From NCBI RefSeq assembly GCF_011516755.1, contig NZ_WOSY01000004.1:62001-126000 (forward strand): a stretch of 64,000 nt of DNA, written 5' to 3'. This document shows positions 26,823-35,916 of the stretch, one piece after another. The notes beneath the pieces were generated by a model. The model was not told the DNA's origin, searched no databases, and saw nothing but the letters and a program-made list of their open reading frames with translations. Position 1 is the first letter of the stretch, and every line of letters starts with the position of its first letter. The stretch comes from Acetobacter conturbans. GTDB taxonomy: Bacteria > Pseudomonadota > Alphaproteobacteria > Acetobacterales > Acetobacteraceae. A program made the position numbers and the translations under genes.

Positions 26823-28417
26823 GATTCAACCCCCCGGCCGCGTAGCGGGAACATGCCGCGTGGATGGCGCTGGATATAGAGGATGACGAGCACGAGGATC
26901 AGGATTTTCCCCGAGACCGCGCCGACAATAGGCTCCAGCGCCTTACCGCCAACGCCGAGCGTCATGGCGGCGGCCAGTGTTCCCCACAGATTGCCGACAC
27001 CGCCGAACACGACGACAAGGAAGCTGTCGATGATGTAATTCTGCCCAAGGTTGGGGCTGACATTGTCGATCTGGCTGACGGCAACGCCTGCCAGACCAGC
27101 GATGCCGGAACCGAGGCCGAAGGTGAGGGCGTCCACGCGGGCCGTATGGATGCCCATCAGCGCCGCCATGCGACGGTTTTGCGTCACGGCCCGCATCTCA
27201 AGCCCGAGCGAGGTCCGGCGTAGCACCAGCATCAGTCCGCCCATGACGGCGATGGCGAAGATCATGATGGCCAGACGATTCAGCGTGATCTCTAGCCCAC
27301 CCAGATGGAACGAGCCGGACAGCCATGAAGGCGTTATGACAGCCACGTTGGTCGGGCCGAACAGGGAGCGGATCACCTGCTGGAGAATGAGGGAAAGTCC
27401 CCATGTGGCCAGCAGCGTTTCAAGCGGTCGCCCATAGAGAAAGCGGATCAGCCCGCGCTCGATCAGAATACCCAGTGCTCCACACACGAGAAAGGCGGCG
27501 GGAACGGCAAGGATCAGGCTGAACGACCCGAGCGACGGCGCCACGGACATCACGGCGCGCTGGGTCAGCCATGTCGTGTAGGCGCCGATCATCATCAGTT
27601 CGCCGTGGGCCATGTTGATCACGCCCATCACGCCAAAGGTAATGGCAAGGCCCATCGCGGCCAGCAGCAGTACGGAGCCGAGGCTCAGGCCATAAAAGGC
27701 ATCCTGCCCGAAGCCCCATAGCCGCAGGCTGCGGTCGATGGAGGCAACGGCGTCCTGTGCATCCTTGCGGGTTGCCGGAGCGAGAGCCTCGGAGGTCGTG
27801 GCCTGCGTGAGTACGCCGCGTGCATCCAGACCGCCTGCCGCATAGAGTGTGGCCACGGCCTGCCGCTGCGTCTGCTCGTCGGAGGGTGGTGCGCCGGGGG
27901 TCAGCAGGGTCGCCGCGCGGGCGTCCTGAAGCATCGTTTTGAGAGAGGCATCGTCGGTCTTGCCCAGCGCGGCGTCGATGGCGGGCAGCATGGCCGGATC
28001 GTGACGCTGATAGAGCAGGGTCGCCGCAGCCTGACGTTCGGCAGGAGTGCCAGCGATCAGTTGCAACTGCGCCTCGGCAGCGGCCACAGCCTGACGGACG
28101 TGATTGTTGAGACGGACGGGGCGCACCATTTCCGGATCTGGCGTGGCAGCCGCACCTGTGCGTGCATCCTGCCAGCCACTGTCCGTTTGTATGAACAGGC
28201 CGTCGCCTTCTTTCGCGGCAAAGAGTTTGTGGTCGGACAGCGCACGCAGCACGGGGAGGGCTCGTGGGCCACCCTCCTGCGCGATCTGGCTGACAGATGT
28301 GGCGATGACGTTGAACTGCGTCGTCGTCAGTCCCGAAAAAGCGTCCTCGTCTGCGCGGGCTGTGACCGGCAGAGCAAAGGAAAGACACAGGAGGGCTGCG
28401 GCAAGGAAAGTCTTCAT
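26819..28417 (-). CDS. urtB: Urea ABC transporter permease UrtB
   Basis: A 532-residue LivH-type permease. A signal peptide (MKTFLAAALLCLSFALPVTARA) and an extracytoplasmic domain of about 230 residues precede the membrane part, an arrangement usual for proteobacterial UrtB. The membrane part starts near LSLGSVLLLAAMGLAITFGV and includes INMAHGELMMIGAYTTWLTQ, the coupling-helix segment, and VDALTFGLGSGIAGLAGVAV. The start at 28417 follows TAAGGAGC; a longer frame to 28477 would overlap urtA and lacks a ribosome site. It sits between urtA and urtC on one transcript. Confidence 0.95.
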   Translation of the reverse strand: MKTFLAAALLCLSFALPVTARADEDAFSGLTTTQFNVIATSVSQIAQEGGPRALPVLRALSDHKLFAAKEGDGLFIQTDSGWQDARTGAAATPDPEMVRPVRLNNHVRQAVAAAEAQLQLIAGTPAERQAAATLLYQRHDPAMLPAIDAALGKTDDASLKTMLQDARAATLLTPGAPPSDEQTQRQAVATLYAAGGLDARGVLTQATTSEALAPATRKDAQDAVASIDRSLRLWGFGQDAFYGLSLGSVLLLAAMGLAITFGVMGVINMAHGELMMIGAYTTWLTQRAVMSVAPSLGSFSLILAVPAAFLVCGALGILIERGLIRFLYGRPLETLLATWGLSLILQQVIRSLFGPTNVAVITPSWLSGSFHLGGLEITLNRLAIMIFAIAVMGGLMLVLRRTSLGLEMRAVTQNRRMAALMGIHTARVDALTFGLGSGIAGLAGVAVSQIDNVSPNLGQNYIIDSFLVVVFGGVGNLWGTLAAAMTLGVGGKALEPIVGAVSGKILILVLVILYIQRHPRGMFPLRGRGVES

Positions 28418-28469
28418 GCAGCAATGCTCCTTACGGCCTGACGGGAGCGCCGGTCCCGAAATCGCTACT

Positions 28470-29798
28470 TTAGCCATGCTTTGCCCCGAGACAGGCTTTT
28501 TTCACCGTGTCGTAGTTTCCGCAGCTGATCGGTTTGGTCCAGTCACCGATCAGGTTCTTCGTCTCTGCGACATAGGGCGACCAGGCCATGCCGGGCACTT
28601 CCTTCGGTGTCTGCCAGACGACATTGAACTGGCCGTCATCCTGAATTTCACCGATATAGACAGGCTTCGTGATGTGATGGTTCGGCAGGACCTGCGCCGT
28701 GCCACCCGTCAGGTTCGCCTGCTTCAGGCCGACCATCGCGTCGATGACCTTGTCATGGTCAGTGGAGCCGACTTTCTCGACCGCCTGCACCCACAGGTTG
28801 AAGCCGATATAGGAGGCTTCCATCGGGTCGTTCGTGGTGCGCTTCGGGTTCTTCGTGTAGTCGTGCCACTCCTTGATGAACGCCTTGTTGGCTGGCGTAT
28901 CGATGCTCTCGAAGTAGTTCCATGCCGCCAACTGCCCGACGAGCGGCTTGGTATCCATACCCGCCAGTTCTTCCTCTCCGACGCTGAAGGCCATGACGGG
29001 AATATCGGTGGCGGAGATGCCCTGCGCGGCAAGCTCCTTGTAGAACGGCACGTTGGCATCGCCGTTGATGGTGGAGACAACAGCCGTTTTCTTGCCGCCC
29101 GAGCCGAATGACTTGAGCTGCGACACGATGGTCTGCCAGTCGGACTGACCGAACGGCGTGTAGTTCACCATGATGTCGGCATCCGCAATGCCTTTGCCCT
29201 TCAGGTAGTTCTGAAGAATCTGGTTCGTCGTGCGCGGATAGACATAATCGGTGCCGACAAGCGCGAAGCGTTTTGCCCCGCCACCATCGGCGCTGAGCAG
29301 GTAATCGACGGCAGGAATGGCCTGCTGATTCGGAGCGGCACCGGTGTAGAAGACGTTCCGGCTGCATTCCTGACCTTCATACTGGACGGGATAGAACAGG
29401 ATGCCGTTCAGTTCCTCGAAGACCGGCAGCACCGATTTACGGGATACGCTGGTCCAGCAGCCGAACACGGACGCCACTTTGTCCACGGCCAGAAGCTGGC
29501 GCGCCTTTTCGGCGAACAGCGGCCAGTTGGAGGCCGGATCGACCACTACGGCCTCGAGTGGACGGCCCAGAACGCCACCCTTGCGGTTCTGGAGTTCGAC
29601 CATCATCAGGATGGCGTCTTTCAGCGTCGTCTCGCTGATGGCCATGGTGCCGGACAGGGAGTGAAGCACCCCGATGCGGATCGGCTCGCCTTTCGGCGTG
29701 GCGGCGCTGGCACCTTTCAGTCCTGTCAGCATCGCGGTGGATGCGGCAAGACTGAATTTCGCAAAATCACGGCGAGAGAAACGCGGCGACATCGTCAT
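28470..29798 (-). CDS. urtA: Urea ABC transporter substrate-binding protein UrtA
   Basis: A 442-residue periplasmic binding protein that captures urea. The N-terminus is a twin-arginine signal (MTMSPRFSRRDFAKFSLAAS). The mature part begins IRIGVLHSLSGTMAISETTL and has VVDPASNWPLFAEKARQLL, VFGCWTSVSRKSVLPVFEEL and FYPVQYEGQECSRNVFYTGA, all hallmarks of UrtA among leucine-type binding proteins. The start at 29798 has AGGACAGGGGTC before it; the open frame extends upstream but would bury the signal sequence. It is first in the urt operon and divergent from the permease-kinase gene, with a TACGCAA palindrome in the shared promoter. Confidence 0.97.
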   Translation of the reverse strand: MTMSPRFSRRDFAKFSLAASTAMLTGLKGASAATPKGEPIRIGVLHSLSGTMAISETTLKDAILMMVELQNRKGGVLGRPLEAVVVDPASNWPLFAEKARQLLAVDKVASVFGCWTSVSRKSVLPVFEELNGILFYPVQYEGQECSRNVFYTGAAPNQQAIPAVDYLLSADGGGAKRFALVGTDYVYPRTTNQILQNYLKGKGIADADIMVNYTPFGQSDWQTIVSQLKSFGSGGKKTAVVSTINGDANVPFYKELAAQGISATDIPVMAFSVGEEELAGMDTKPLVGQLAAWNYFESIDTPANKAFIKEWHDYTKNPKRTTNDPMEASYIGFNLWVQAVEKVGSTDHDKVIDAMVGLKQANLTGGTAQVLPNHHITKPVYIGEIQDDGQFNVVWQTPKEVPGMAWSPYVAETKNLIGDWTKPISCGNYDTVKKACLGAKHG

Positions 29799-29857
29799 GA
29801 CCCCTGTCCTTAACTGAATACTCTTCACGAGCATCATGGTTGGGGCAAAAATTCCCA

Positions 29858-29873
29858 TACGCAAACTTGCGTA
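29858..29873. promoter_or_regulatory. Palindromic operator candidate TACGCAA-N2-TTGCGTA
   Basis: A perfect 16-base inverted repeat lies in the 88-base gap between urtA and the permease-kinase gene, 60-75 bases before the urtA start. A third half-site TACGCAA recurs at 29903-29909. Two-fold symmetry suits a dimeric LuxR-type regulator, and such a regulator gene (33303) lies in the same locus. Binding is inferred, not shown. Confidence 0.6.
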
Positions 29874-29886
29874 GTTTATTACGAAA

Positions 29887-32800
29887 GTGCATCTGTCATT
29901 GATACGCAAATATCCTGAGACGGAGGCATCCGCCGGCGTGCCGAGGCATTCTGCCATACGGTCGCTGCGCATCGTGCGCATGCGGCGTGATTACAATCGT
30001 TGGGCGGCTGACCAGTCGCTGGAAGATTATGCGCTGCGGTTCACGGCCCGCTCAGCCCGGGCCGCCACCCCTCTGCGGGCGGCCCTGACCGCGCTTGGTT
30101 CGATCTCCTTTCTCGCGCTTGAAGCCATCGGCGGCACGCTGACGATGGCGTTCGGTTTCGGCAATACGGCGCTCGCCATCGCTTTTGTCAGCGTGGTCAT
30201 TTTTCTCATCAGCCTGCCCATCTGCGCAACGGCGGCCCGGAGCGGCCTTGATATCGACCTGCTCACCCGCGGTACGGGATTCGGCTATATCGGCTCGACG
30301 CTGACTTCGCTCATCTACGCCAGTTTCACATTCATCTTTTTCGGCATCGAGGCGGCCATCCTCGCCGCATTACTGGAGCAGATCCCCGGCGTCTCACACG
30401 TTCTGGCATGTTGTCTGGCGGCCCTGCTGGTGATCCCATTGGTGACCGGCGGTTTCCGGTTCATCGCCCGTTTCCAGATCTTTTCCCTGCCCATCTGGTT
30501 CGCCCTGAATCTTGTTCCGCTGGTGGCGATCATTCATGCCAGACCCGAGTGGATCGGCGAGTGGATGAAATTTCCGGGGCTGTCACCGGACGGTCACCTG
30601 AATCTCTTTGCCATCGGCAGCGCCGCATCCGTCATGTTCGTTCTGATCTGCCAGAGCGCGGAGCAGGTCGATTTCCTGCGTTTCATGCCACCGCTGACGC
30701 GTGAAAACCGTCTGGGCTGGTGGACCGCGCTGATTGCGGGGGGGCCGGGATGGATCGTCTTTGATGCGGTCAAGCTGTTTGCGGGTTCTTTCCTGGCATG
30801 GGCAGTCCTGCATTCAGGATTTTCAGTGCAGCGTGCCGTCCAGCCCCAGCAGATGTATCGGCTCGCTTACGGCACGTTTCTCTCACCTTCACTGGCTGCT
30901 CTGGCGACGGCCGCTCTGGTGGTCATCGCCCAGTTCAAGATCAACATCACCAATGCCTATGCCGGCTCATTGGCCTGGTCGAACTTCTTTTCCCGTCTGA
31001 CCCATTCGCATCCGGGGCGTGTGTTCTATGTCCTGTTCACGGTGGCGCTGGCTCTGCTGCTGATGGTTGCAGGACTGGTCAGCACGATCGAGACGGGGAT
31101 CATCCTTTATGCCGATCTCGCCGCCGCATGGATCGGCCCGATCGTAGCCGATATCGTGATCTGCAAGCCGATCGGGCTCAGCCCGCCCTTCGTGGAATTC
31201 AAACGGGCTCTCCTGCCGGATATCAATCCCGTCGGGGTCGGGGCTGCTGCTGCGGGAGCCGTGGCGGGCATCATGGCGACCGATGGTTTGCTTGGAGCCT
31301 ACGCCGCGGCATTTTCTCCCTTCGTCGCGCTGGGGACCGCATTTGTGGTCACCCCCATTCTGGCAGCCGCTACGGGAGGACGCACTTATCTCGCCAGACG
31401 TGCGCCATCGGGCTGGAATCAACGCCCCTCCATGACCTGCGTGATCTGCGAGCATGTGTTCGAGGCCCCCGATATGGCCCGCTGCCCGGCCTATGGCGGG
31501 ACGATCTGTTCGCTGTGCTGCTCTCTCGATGCCCGGTGTCATGATCGCTGCAAACCGCAGGCCATGCGTCTGAGCGAGCAGCTCAAGGCTCCGATGGTTC
31601 TCCTGCCGGGTTATCTCGCCCGTCTGTTGCAGTCGGCGACAGGCCGGTTTGTCCTGTGCGTAGTGGTCGGCACCGTGGCGATCATCCTCGTCGGGCAGAC
31701 CTCGCTTGCCCATGAGCACACTTTTCTCGTGCTGTTTCTTCTCGTCGTGCTGGCCTCATGGCTGGTCGTGCTGGGGCAGGAAGGTCGCCGGGTCGCCAGC
31801 GAGGAAACACGACGCCAGACGCTTCTGCTGACCAACGAAATACGGGCCCATCAGCGTACGGATGCGGCTCTCAAACGCGCACGGGAAAAGGCGGAAGCTG
31901 CCAGTCTTGCGAAAACACGTTATCTGAGCGGGATCAGTCATGAAATAAGGGCACCCCTGAACACGATCATGGGATACACCCAGATCCTGCAAAACGATCT
32001 GCGTATCCCGGCTGAACGTCTGGAAGCATTGCGGACCATTCGTGAAAGCGGCGACCACATGACGGGTCTGCTGACCGGTCTGCTGGATATTTCAAAAATT
32101 GAAGCCGGACGTATCGAGCTTTATCGGGACCGGATCGCGCTCGGGCAGTTTCTGGAGACGGTCGTTCAGATGATCCGTCCGCAGGCCCACGCAAAAGGTC
32201 TGCGTTTTCACTATCGCACGGGTTATCTGCCTCCCGTCGTGATCGGAGATGAACATCGCCTGCGGCAGATCCTGCTCAATCTTCTGTCGAATGCCGTAAA
32301 ATTCACCCAGACGGGGAACGTGACATTCCATGCCAACTGGCGTGGGCAGATTGCGGAATTTATCATCGAAGACACGGGGCCGGGCATCGCTGCGGCTGAT
32401 CAGGAACGCATTTTCGAGCCGTTTGAAAGAGCCGCGGGCGATGCCGTGCCAGGCACCGGGCTGGGTCTGACGATCACACGGTTGCTCACCCAGATCCTCG
32501 GTGGCGAAATGACGCTGACCAGCTCTTCCGGCAAAGGCGCCCGCTTCCGTGTCCGGCTGCTGTTGTCGGATCGGGAGGAAAATGTGCCTACCTCCCTTCA
32601 TGGTCTCCCCAAGGGGTATGAGGCACCTCGTCGTCTCGTTCTCGTCGTAGACGATAACGCCGCGCATCGGCGCATGATGCATGAGTTTCTCGGCAGTCGT
32701 GGCTTTGAAGTGCGTGATGCTTCAGGTGGACAGGAATGTTTCAGCGTTCTCGAAACATGCGTGCCGGATCTTATCATCCTTGATCTCTCCATGCCGGGGA

Positions 32801-33306
32801 TGGATGGTCGGGAACTGGCCCTGCGTCTGCGGGAGACCCATATCGGTCATGTGCCGATCCTGTTCGTCACGGGAAACATCACGGAGCAGGCTTCCCGTCG
32901 CGTTCCATCCCTTGATGACTGCATCGTCTTGCCGAAACCGATTGATTTCCAGATCCTTCTTGATGAAATCGGGCGACTTCTCGATCTGCGCTGGACGTTC
33001 GAGACGGCACCGCCTCAGGTTCCACCTGAAGGGCTGGTGCCTGTGGGCTCCGGTGAAGGTCTCGTGCATTCTCCGCGTGGAGAAGTAACCACGCAAGAAC
33101 CGTATGCAGTGGTCGTGCCGTCCGAGGCGTTGTCAGAACTCAGACAGATACTCAGCACGGGAAATCTTCGCCTGTTCCGCGAAAGGCTTGACCTGCTGGT
33201 TGAAACGCGCCCGGATTTGTCGGCTGCGCTCGAACCTGTAAGGGTGGCGGCGAAAACCTATCAGATCGAAGCTGCCAAACGTCTGCTGGAGGATCTGTCG
33301 CCATGA
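29887..33306 (+). CDS. NCS1-type permease fused to histidine kinase and receiver (hybrid transporter-sensor)
   Basis: An 1139-residue inner-membrane protein. Residues about 30-500 resemble nucleobase/allantoin permeases of the NCS1 (cytosine-purine) family: RRDYNRWAADQSLEDYALRF, then FLALEAIGGTLTMAFGFGN and about 12 helices including NITNAYAGSLAWSNFFSRL. Residues 518-555 hold eight cysteines (CVICEHVFEAPDMARC and CSLCC) like a zinc ribbon. One or two more helices follow (565-625). Then come a coiled linker, the kinase H-box SGISHEIRAPLNTIMGY (His685), the ATPase domain (ILLNLLSNAVKFTQTGN, DTGPGIAAADQERIFEPF, GTGLGLTI) and a receiver with Asp966. The start is uncertain: GTG 29887 lacks a ribosome site. 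The response regulator overlaps its stop as ATGA. I infer a urea or nitrogen-source sensor. Confidence 0.9.
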   Translation: MHLSLIRKYPETEASAGVPRHSAIRSLRIVRMRRDYNRWAADQSLEDYALRFTARSARAATPLRAALTALGSISFLALEAIGGTLTMAFGFGNTALAIAFVSVVIFLISLPICATAARSGLDIDLLTRGTGFGYIGSTLTSLIYASFTFIFFGIEAAILAALLEQIPGVSHVLACCLAALLVIPLVTGGFRFIARFQIFSLPIWFALNLVPLVAIIHARPEWIGEWMKFPGLSPDGHLNLFAIGSAASVMFVLICQSAEQVDFLRFMPPLTRENRLGWWTALIAGGPGWIVFDAVKLFAGSFLAWAVLHSGFSVQRAVQPQQMYRLAYGTFLSPSLAALATAALVVIAQFKINITNAYAGSLAWSNFFSRLTHSHPGRVFYVLFTVALALLLMVAGLVSTIETGIILYADLAAAWIGPIVADIVICKPIGLSPPFVEFKRALLPDINPVGVGAAAAGAVAGIMATDGLLGAYAAAFSPFVALGTAFVVTPILAAATGGRTYLARRAPSGWNQRPSMTCVICEHVFEAPDMARCPAYGGTICSLCCSLDARCHDRCKPQAMRLSEQLKAPMVLLPGYLARLLQSATGRFVLCVVVGTVAIILVGQTSLAHEHTFLVLFLLVVLASWLVVLGQEGRRVASEETRRQTLLLTNEIRAHQRTDAALKRAREKAEAASLAKTRYLSGISHEIRAPLNTIMGYTQILQNDLRIPAERLEALRTIRESGDHMTGLLTGLLDISKIEAGRIELYRDRIALGQFLETVVQMIRPQAHAKGLRFHYRTGYLPPVVIGDEHRLRQILLNLLSNAVKFTQTGNVTFHANWRGQIAEFIIEDTGPGIAAADQERIFEPFERAAGDAVPGTGLGLTITRLLTQILGGEMTLTSSSGKGARFRVRLLLSDREENVPTSLHGLPKGYEAPRRLVLVVDDNAAHRRMMHEFLGSRGFEVRDASGGQECFSVLETCVPDLIILDLSMPGMDGRELALRLRETHIGHVPILFVTGNITEQASRRVPSLDDCIVLPKPIDFQILLDEIGRLLDLRWTFETAPPQVPPEGLVPVGSGEGLVHSPRGEVTTQEPYAVVVPSEALSELRQILSTGNLRLFRERLDLLVETRPDLSAALEPVRVAAKTYQIEAAKRLLEDLSP

Positions 33307-34190
33307 ATTCCACACCGGCTGTCCGTTCCACTCTTCTCGTCATAGATGACGATCCGGCGGCACTGGGAATGATGGATGATGCGCTGAATGCTGCGGGTTA
33401 CTCCGTTCTCCTGGCCCAATCCGGAGAAGCCGCGCTTGAGGTGATGGGTCGGAAAGTGCCGGATCTGGTGCTGGTTGATGCCATTATGCCGGGACTGAGC
33501 GGATGGGATATCTGCCAGCGGATGAAAGCGGATGGGCCGTTAAACGCCGTGCCGGTCATCTTCATGACGGGTCTTACCGAAATCGAACATATCCTGCGCG
33601 CTTTCGAGGCAGGTGCGACCGATTATGTGACCAAGCCGTTCCATTTCGACGAGGTTCTGGCCCGTATCGAGGTTCATCTGGTGGTCGGTCGCCGTATGCG
33701 GATGGCTTATGCGGCGCTGGATACTGCCGGCAAGTGCTTCTTTGGTCTGAACGAGGGCGGAGAATTACTGTGGGCAACACCGCACGCCGCACAATTGCTG
33801 GCACATCTTCCCGCTGATATCGACCTGCTTGCCTTTCTCATCCCGAAACCTGAACCGGGTTCGGTTCTGATATCTGTGCCGCTGAAGCACGAAATCCTGA
33901 GAGTGACTTTCGTGGGGAGGGATACGCCGGGGGAGTGGCTTTTGTCTGCCTCTTTGCAACCGGCGCGTCGGGAGCAGGTTCTTCAGGAAAAATTCGGTCT
34001 CAGTGCGCGAGAGGCAGAAGTGCTCCTGTGGATCAGTCGTGGAAAGAGCAGCCGTGATATTGCGGAAATTCTGGGTGTGAGTCCCCGTACCATCGATAAG
34101 CACACGGAGCAGTTGTATAACAAGGGTGGTTTCAGTGGTCGCGCCGCCGCCGCTGCGGCAGCTTCCCGTGTGCTCGGAGATGATGATTGA
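33303..34190 (+). CDS. LuxR-family response regulator of the permease-kinase
   Basis: A 295-residue two-component transcription factor. The receiver covers residues 10-125 with phospho-acceptor Asp59 (PDLVLVDAIMPGLSGWDIC) and the switch Lys in DYVTKPFHFDEVL. A linker domain of about 90 residues has no family I can name. The C-terminal LuxR-type helix-turn-helix is LSAREAEVLLWISRGKSSRD followed by VSPRTIDKHTEQLYNKGG. The ATG overlaps the kinase stop, so they are cognate partners. It probably binds the TACG palindromes before urtA, the porin and the urease genes. It ends at a long palindrome facing the porin operon. Confidence 0.92.
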   Translation: MNSTPAVRSTLLVIDDDPAALGMMDDALNAAGYSVLLAQSGEAALEVMGRKVPDLVLVDAIMPGLSGWDICQRMKADGPLNAVPVIFMTGLTEIEHILRAFEAGATDYVTKPFHFDEVLARIEVHLVVGRRMRMAYAALDTAGKCFFGLNEGGELLWATPHAAQLLAHLPADIDLLAFLIPKPEPGSVLISVPLKHEILRVTFVGRDTPGEWLLSASLQPARREQVLQEKFGLSAREAEVLLWISRGKSSRDIAEILGVSPRTIDKHTEQLYNKGGFSGRAAAAAAASRVLGDDD

Positions 34191-34197
34191 AGCAGAG

Positions 34198-34219
34198 CTC
34201 TTCCCTGATCAGGGAAGAG
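34198..34219. terminator. Perfect 22-base palindrome at a convergent junction
   Basis: CTCTTCCCTGA followed directly by TCAGGGAAGAG forms an 11-bp inverted repeat without spacer, eight bases past the regulator stop and overlapping the stop of the opposite small gene. It probably ends both transcripts, though no T-run flanks it. Confidence 0.5.
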
Positions 34220-34640
34220 GTTTGACGGAATCGTCCAGCAACCGGTCCTCTTCATTTGTCGTCGAGGGAGCTGTTGCGCAGACTTTTCTCTGCTCAAGTG
34301 TCTTGACGCTATCGAGCTGTTTCTGCAGAGAATCGATCCGGGTTTCAGAAGCATCTTCCCTGAGCGGTTTCCCTGCCGGAGAAAGAGTTGTGCCTTCCAT
34401 CACGCCAATGCCGGGGATGGGATCGAACTTTACAAAGAACCCGCTATTCGCATTATCGGTCCCGTTTGTTTCTGCTGTTGCGGTTTTCTGTCTCAAGCCT
34501 TCGATTTTGTCGGACAGGCGAACGTCCTCCACGAAAAGATGACGGCAGTCGAGAGACGTGATGTCCGTCGCGGCAAAAGCGGATTTTCCGGAAAGACCAC
34601 AGAGCAGCAGCACAGTTCCGTACAACATCTGTCGTTTCAA
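34209..34640 (-). CDS. Small exported protein of unknown function, downstream of porin
   Basis: A 143-residue protein with a Sec signal peptide (MKRQMLYGTVLLLCGLSGKS, cleavage near AFAATD). The start is inferred as TTG at 34640, eight bases behind CGGAG; an ATG four codons later is also possible. The mature part is hydrophilic and rich in charged residues, with two Cys (LDCRHLF and KVCATAP) that may form a disulphide, and a probable coiled segment (ETRIDSLQKQLDSVKTLEQ). I recognise no family. It follows the porin gene by about 75 bases on the same strand, so it may assist that porin in the periplasm. The open frame further upstream is antisense noise. Confidence 0.6.
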   Translation of the reverse strand: MKRQMLYGTVLLLCGLSGKSAFAATDITSLDCRHLFVEDVRLSDKIEGLRQKTATAETNGTDNANSGFFVKFDPIPGIGVMEGTTLSPAGKPLREDASETRIDSLQKQLDSVKTLEQRKVCATAPSTTNEEDRLLDDSVKPLP

Positions 34641-34716
34641 GGTCAGCACTCCGATATCTCGTGGCCGCTGGCGGGACCAGCTCTGGCGAATGATGGATGG
34701 TCGTTGACTGCTCATG

Positions 34717-35916
34717 TCAGTACTGGAACTGCATACCCAGCAGGAAGGCGTTGGAAGCCTGTGTGGCTGCTGCCTTGTACCGGACGTAATCGAACGTGAA
34801 ACGCAGGTTGTGTCCGTCCATGACATAGTTCGCACCAGCATCGAACTGCGTGGTTTTCGGATGGCCGGGACCATACATGTCTTTCTTGAAGCGGAACTCC
34901 TGGTAGCGTACCAGTGGCTGCAAACGGCCCCATCCGAGCTTGTAGGGGATGAGGTAGGCGGTGCTGGCCAGAAAGGCCGTGCCATTATTGATGCCGCCGA
35001 CGTTTCCGTAATCAGCCGAACGCTGCCCGAAACCTGAAGGAATATCTTTCACACCGTCAGTATGGTACTGGTAATAAGCGCCTTCGAGCGTATAGACACC
35101 ATAGCGGGCGTCCTTGCCGATCTTCTTTTCAAACAGACCATCAAGGTTCCACGCCTTGTAATCGCCTTTCTCTGTCGCGCTGCCGACGCCATCCGTTTCA
35201 TACTGCGCAGCCAGACCAATCGCGAGAATGTCGGCTTTGCCGTAATATGTACTGGCGGTGTAATAGGCAGGGGACGGCTCGGGATCGAGGAAGTTATATT
35301 CCATGCGGCCTGCGAAAAGCGGGTGTTCTCCGTAATTGGAGCCGCCCTTGACCCAGTTGTGACCCCGATAGATGCCGGCCATGTAGCGGAAATGATCTTT
35401 GAGGGTCTTGCCCCATATCGTCACGCCGTCATCGCGTCCGGACCATGCGCCGGGATATTGCGAGACAATGGGGAAAGCGTAAGTGCTGAGAAAGTATGGA
35501 CCATCAAGGTTGGAACGATCGCTCGGTGTCAGCATCCGGCCCATCCAGACGTTGAACTCTTTCCAGGGTTCGATCTGGAGAATGCCATCGAGAACATTCC
35601 AGTTTCCGTCGCGTAGTCTTTCCATATTGAGCGTTGTTTTAACGTATTTGTGGAACTGCGCTCCCATATAGACACGCAGATCGGCGGCGCTGGCGGCGCT
35701 GGAATTATTCGGTGTGGCGGGGTCCTGACTCAGATACTGGGCTCTCACGCCGACGCCGAGTGTGAAGAACTGGTTGTTTCCGAAATTGACCGTCATCGCT
35801 GCGCGGGACGCCTCAGGTGCGGTTACGCTTAATGCGACGCATGCAGACAGAATGCTGCCGTAACGAAGTAATCTATTCTTCCGGTTCGCCGAGAACCGTG
35901 ACGTGAGCGCAATCAT
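34717..35916 (-). CDS. Outer-membrane porin (OprO/OprP-like fold) of the urea locus
   Basis: A 399-residue predicted beta-barrel. From 35916 (MIALTSRFSANRKNRLLRYG) a signal peptide ends near ASRAA. The mature chain starts MTVNFGNNQFFTLGVGVRAQ and alternates polar and aromatic residues as beta-strands do, for example YMAGIYRGHNWVKGGSNYGE and GRLQPLVRYQEFRFKK. It ends in an aromatic residue (LLGMQFQY), a typical outer-membrane C-terminal signal. AAGGGG lies six bases before this start. Its position between the urea regulator and the urease operon, and TACG palindromes upstream, suggest it admits urea or a related small nitrogen compound. Substrate specificity is inferred from context only. Confidence 0.82.
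   Translation of the reverse strand: MIALTSRFSANRKNRLLRYGSILSACVALSVTAPEASRAAMTVNFGNNQFFTLGVGVRAQYLSQDPATPNNSSAASAADLRVYMGAQFHKYVKTTLNMERLRDGNWNVLDGILQIEPWKEFNVWMGRMLTPSDRSNLDGPYFLSTYAFPIVSQYPGAWSGRDDGVTIWGKTLKDHFRYMAGIYRGHNWVKGGSNYGEHPLFAGRMEYNFLDPEPSPAYYTASTYYGKADILAIGLAAQYETDGVGSATEKGDYKAWNLDGLFEKKIGKDARYGVYTLEGAYYQYHTDGVKDIPSGFGQRSADYGNVGGINNGTAFLASTAYLIPYKLGWGRLQPLVRYQEFRFKKDMYGPGHPKTTQFDAGANYVMDGHNLRFTFDYVRYKAAATQASNAFLLGMQFQY

Noticed and set aside
34641-34985. Upstream extension of the small exported protein
   Set aside because: Antisense to the porin 3' end and without a ribosome site; would hide the signal peptide.
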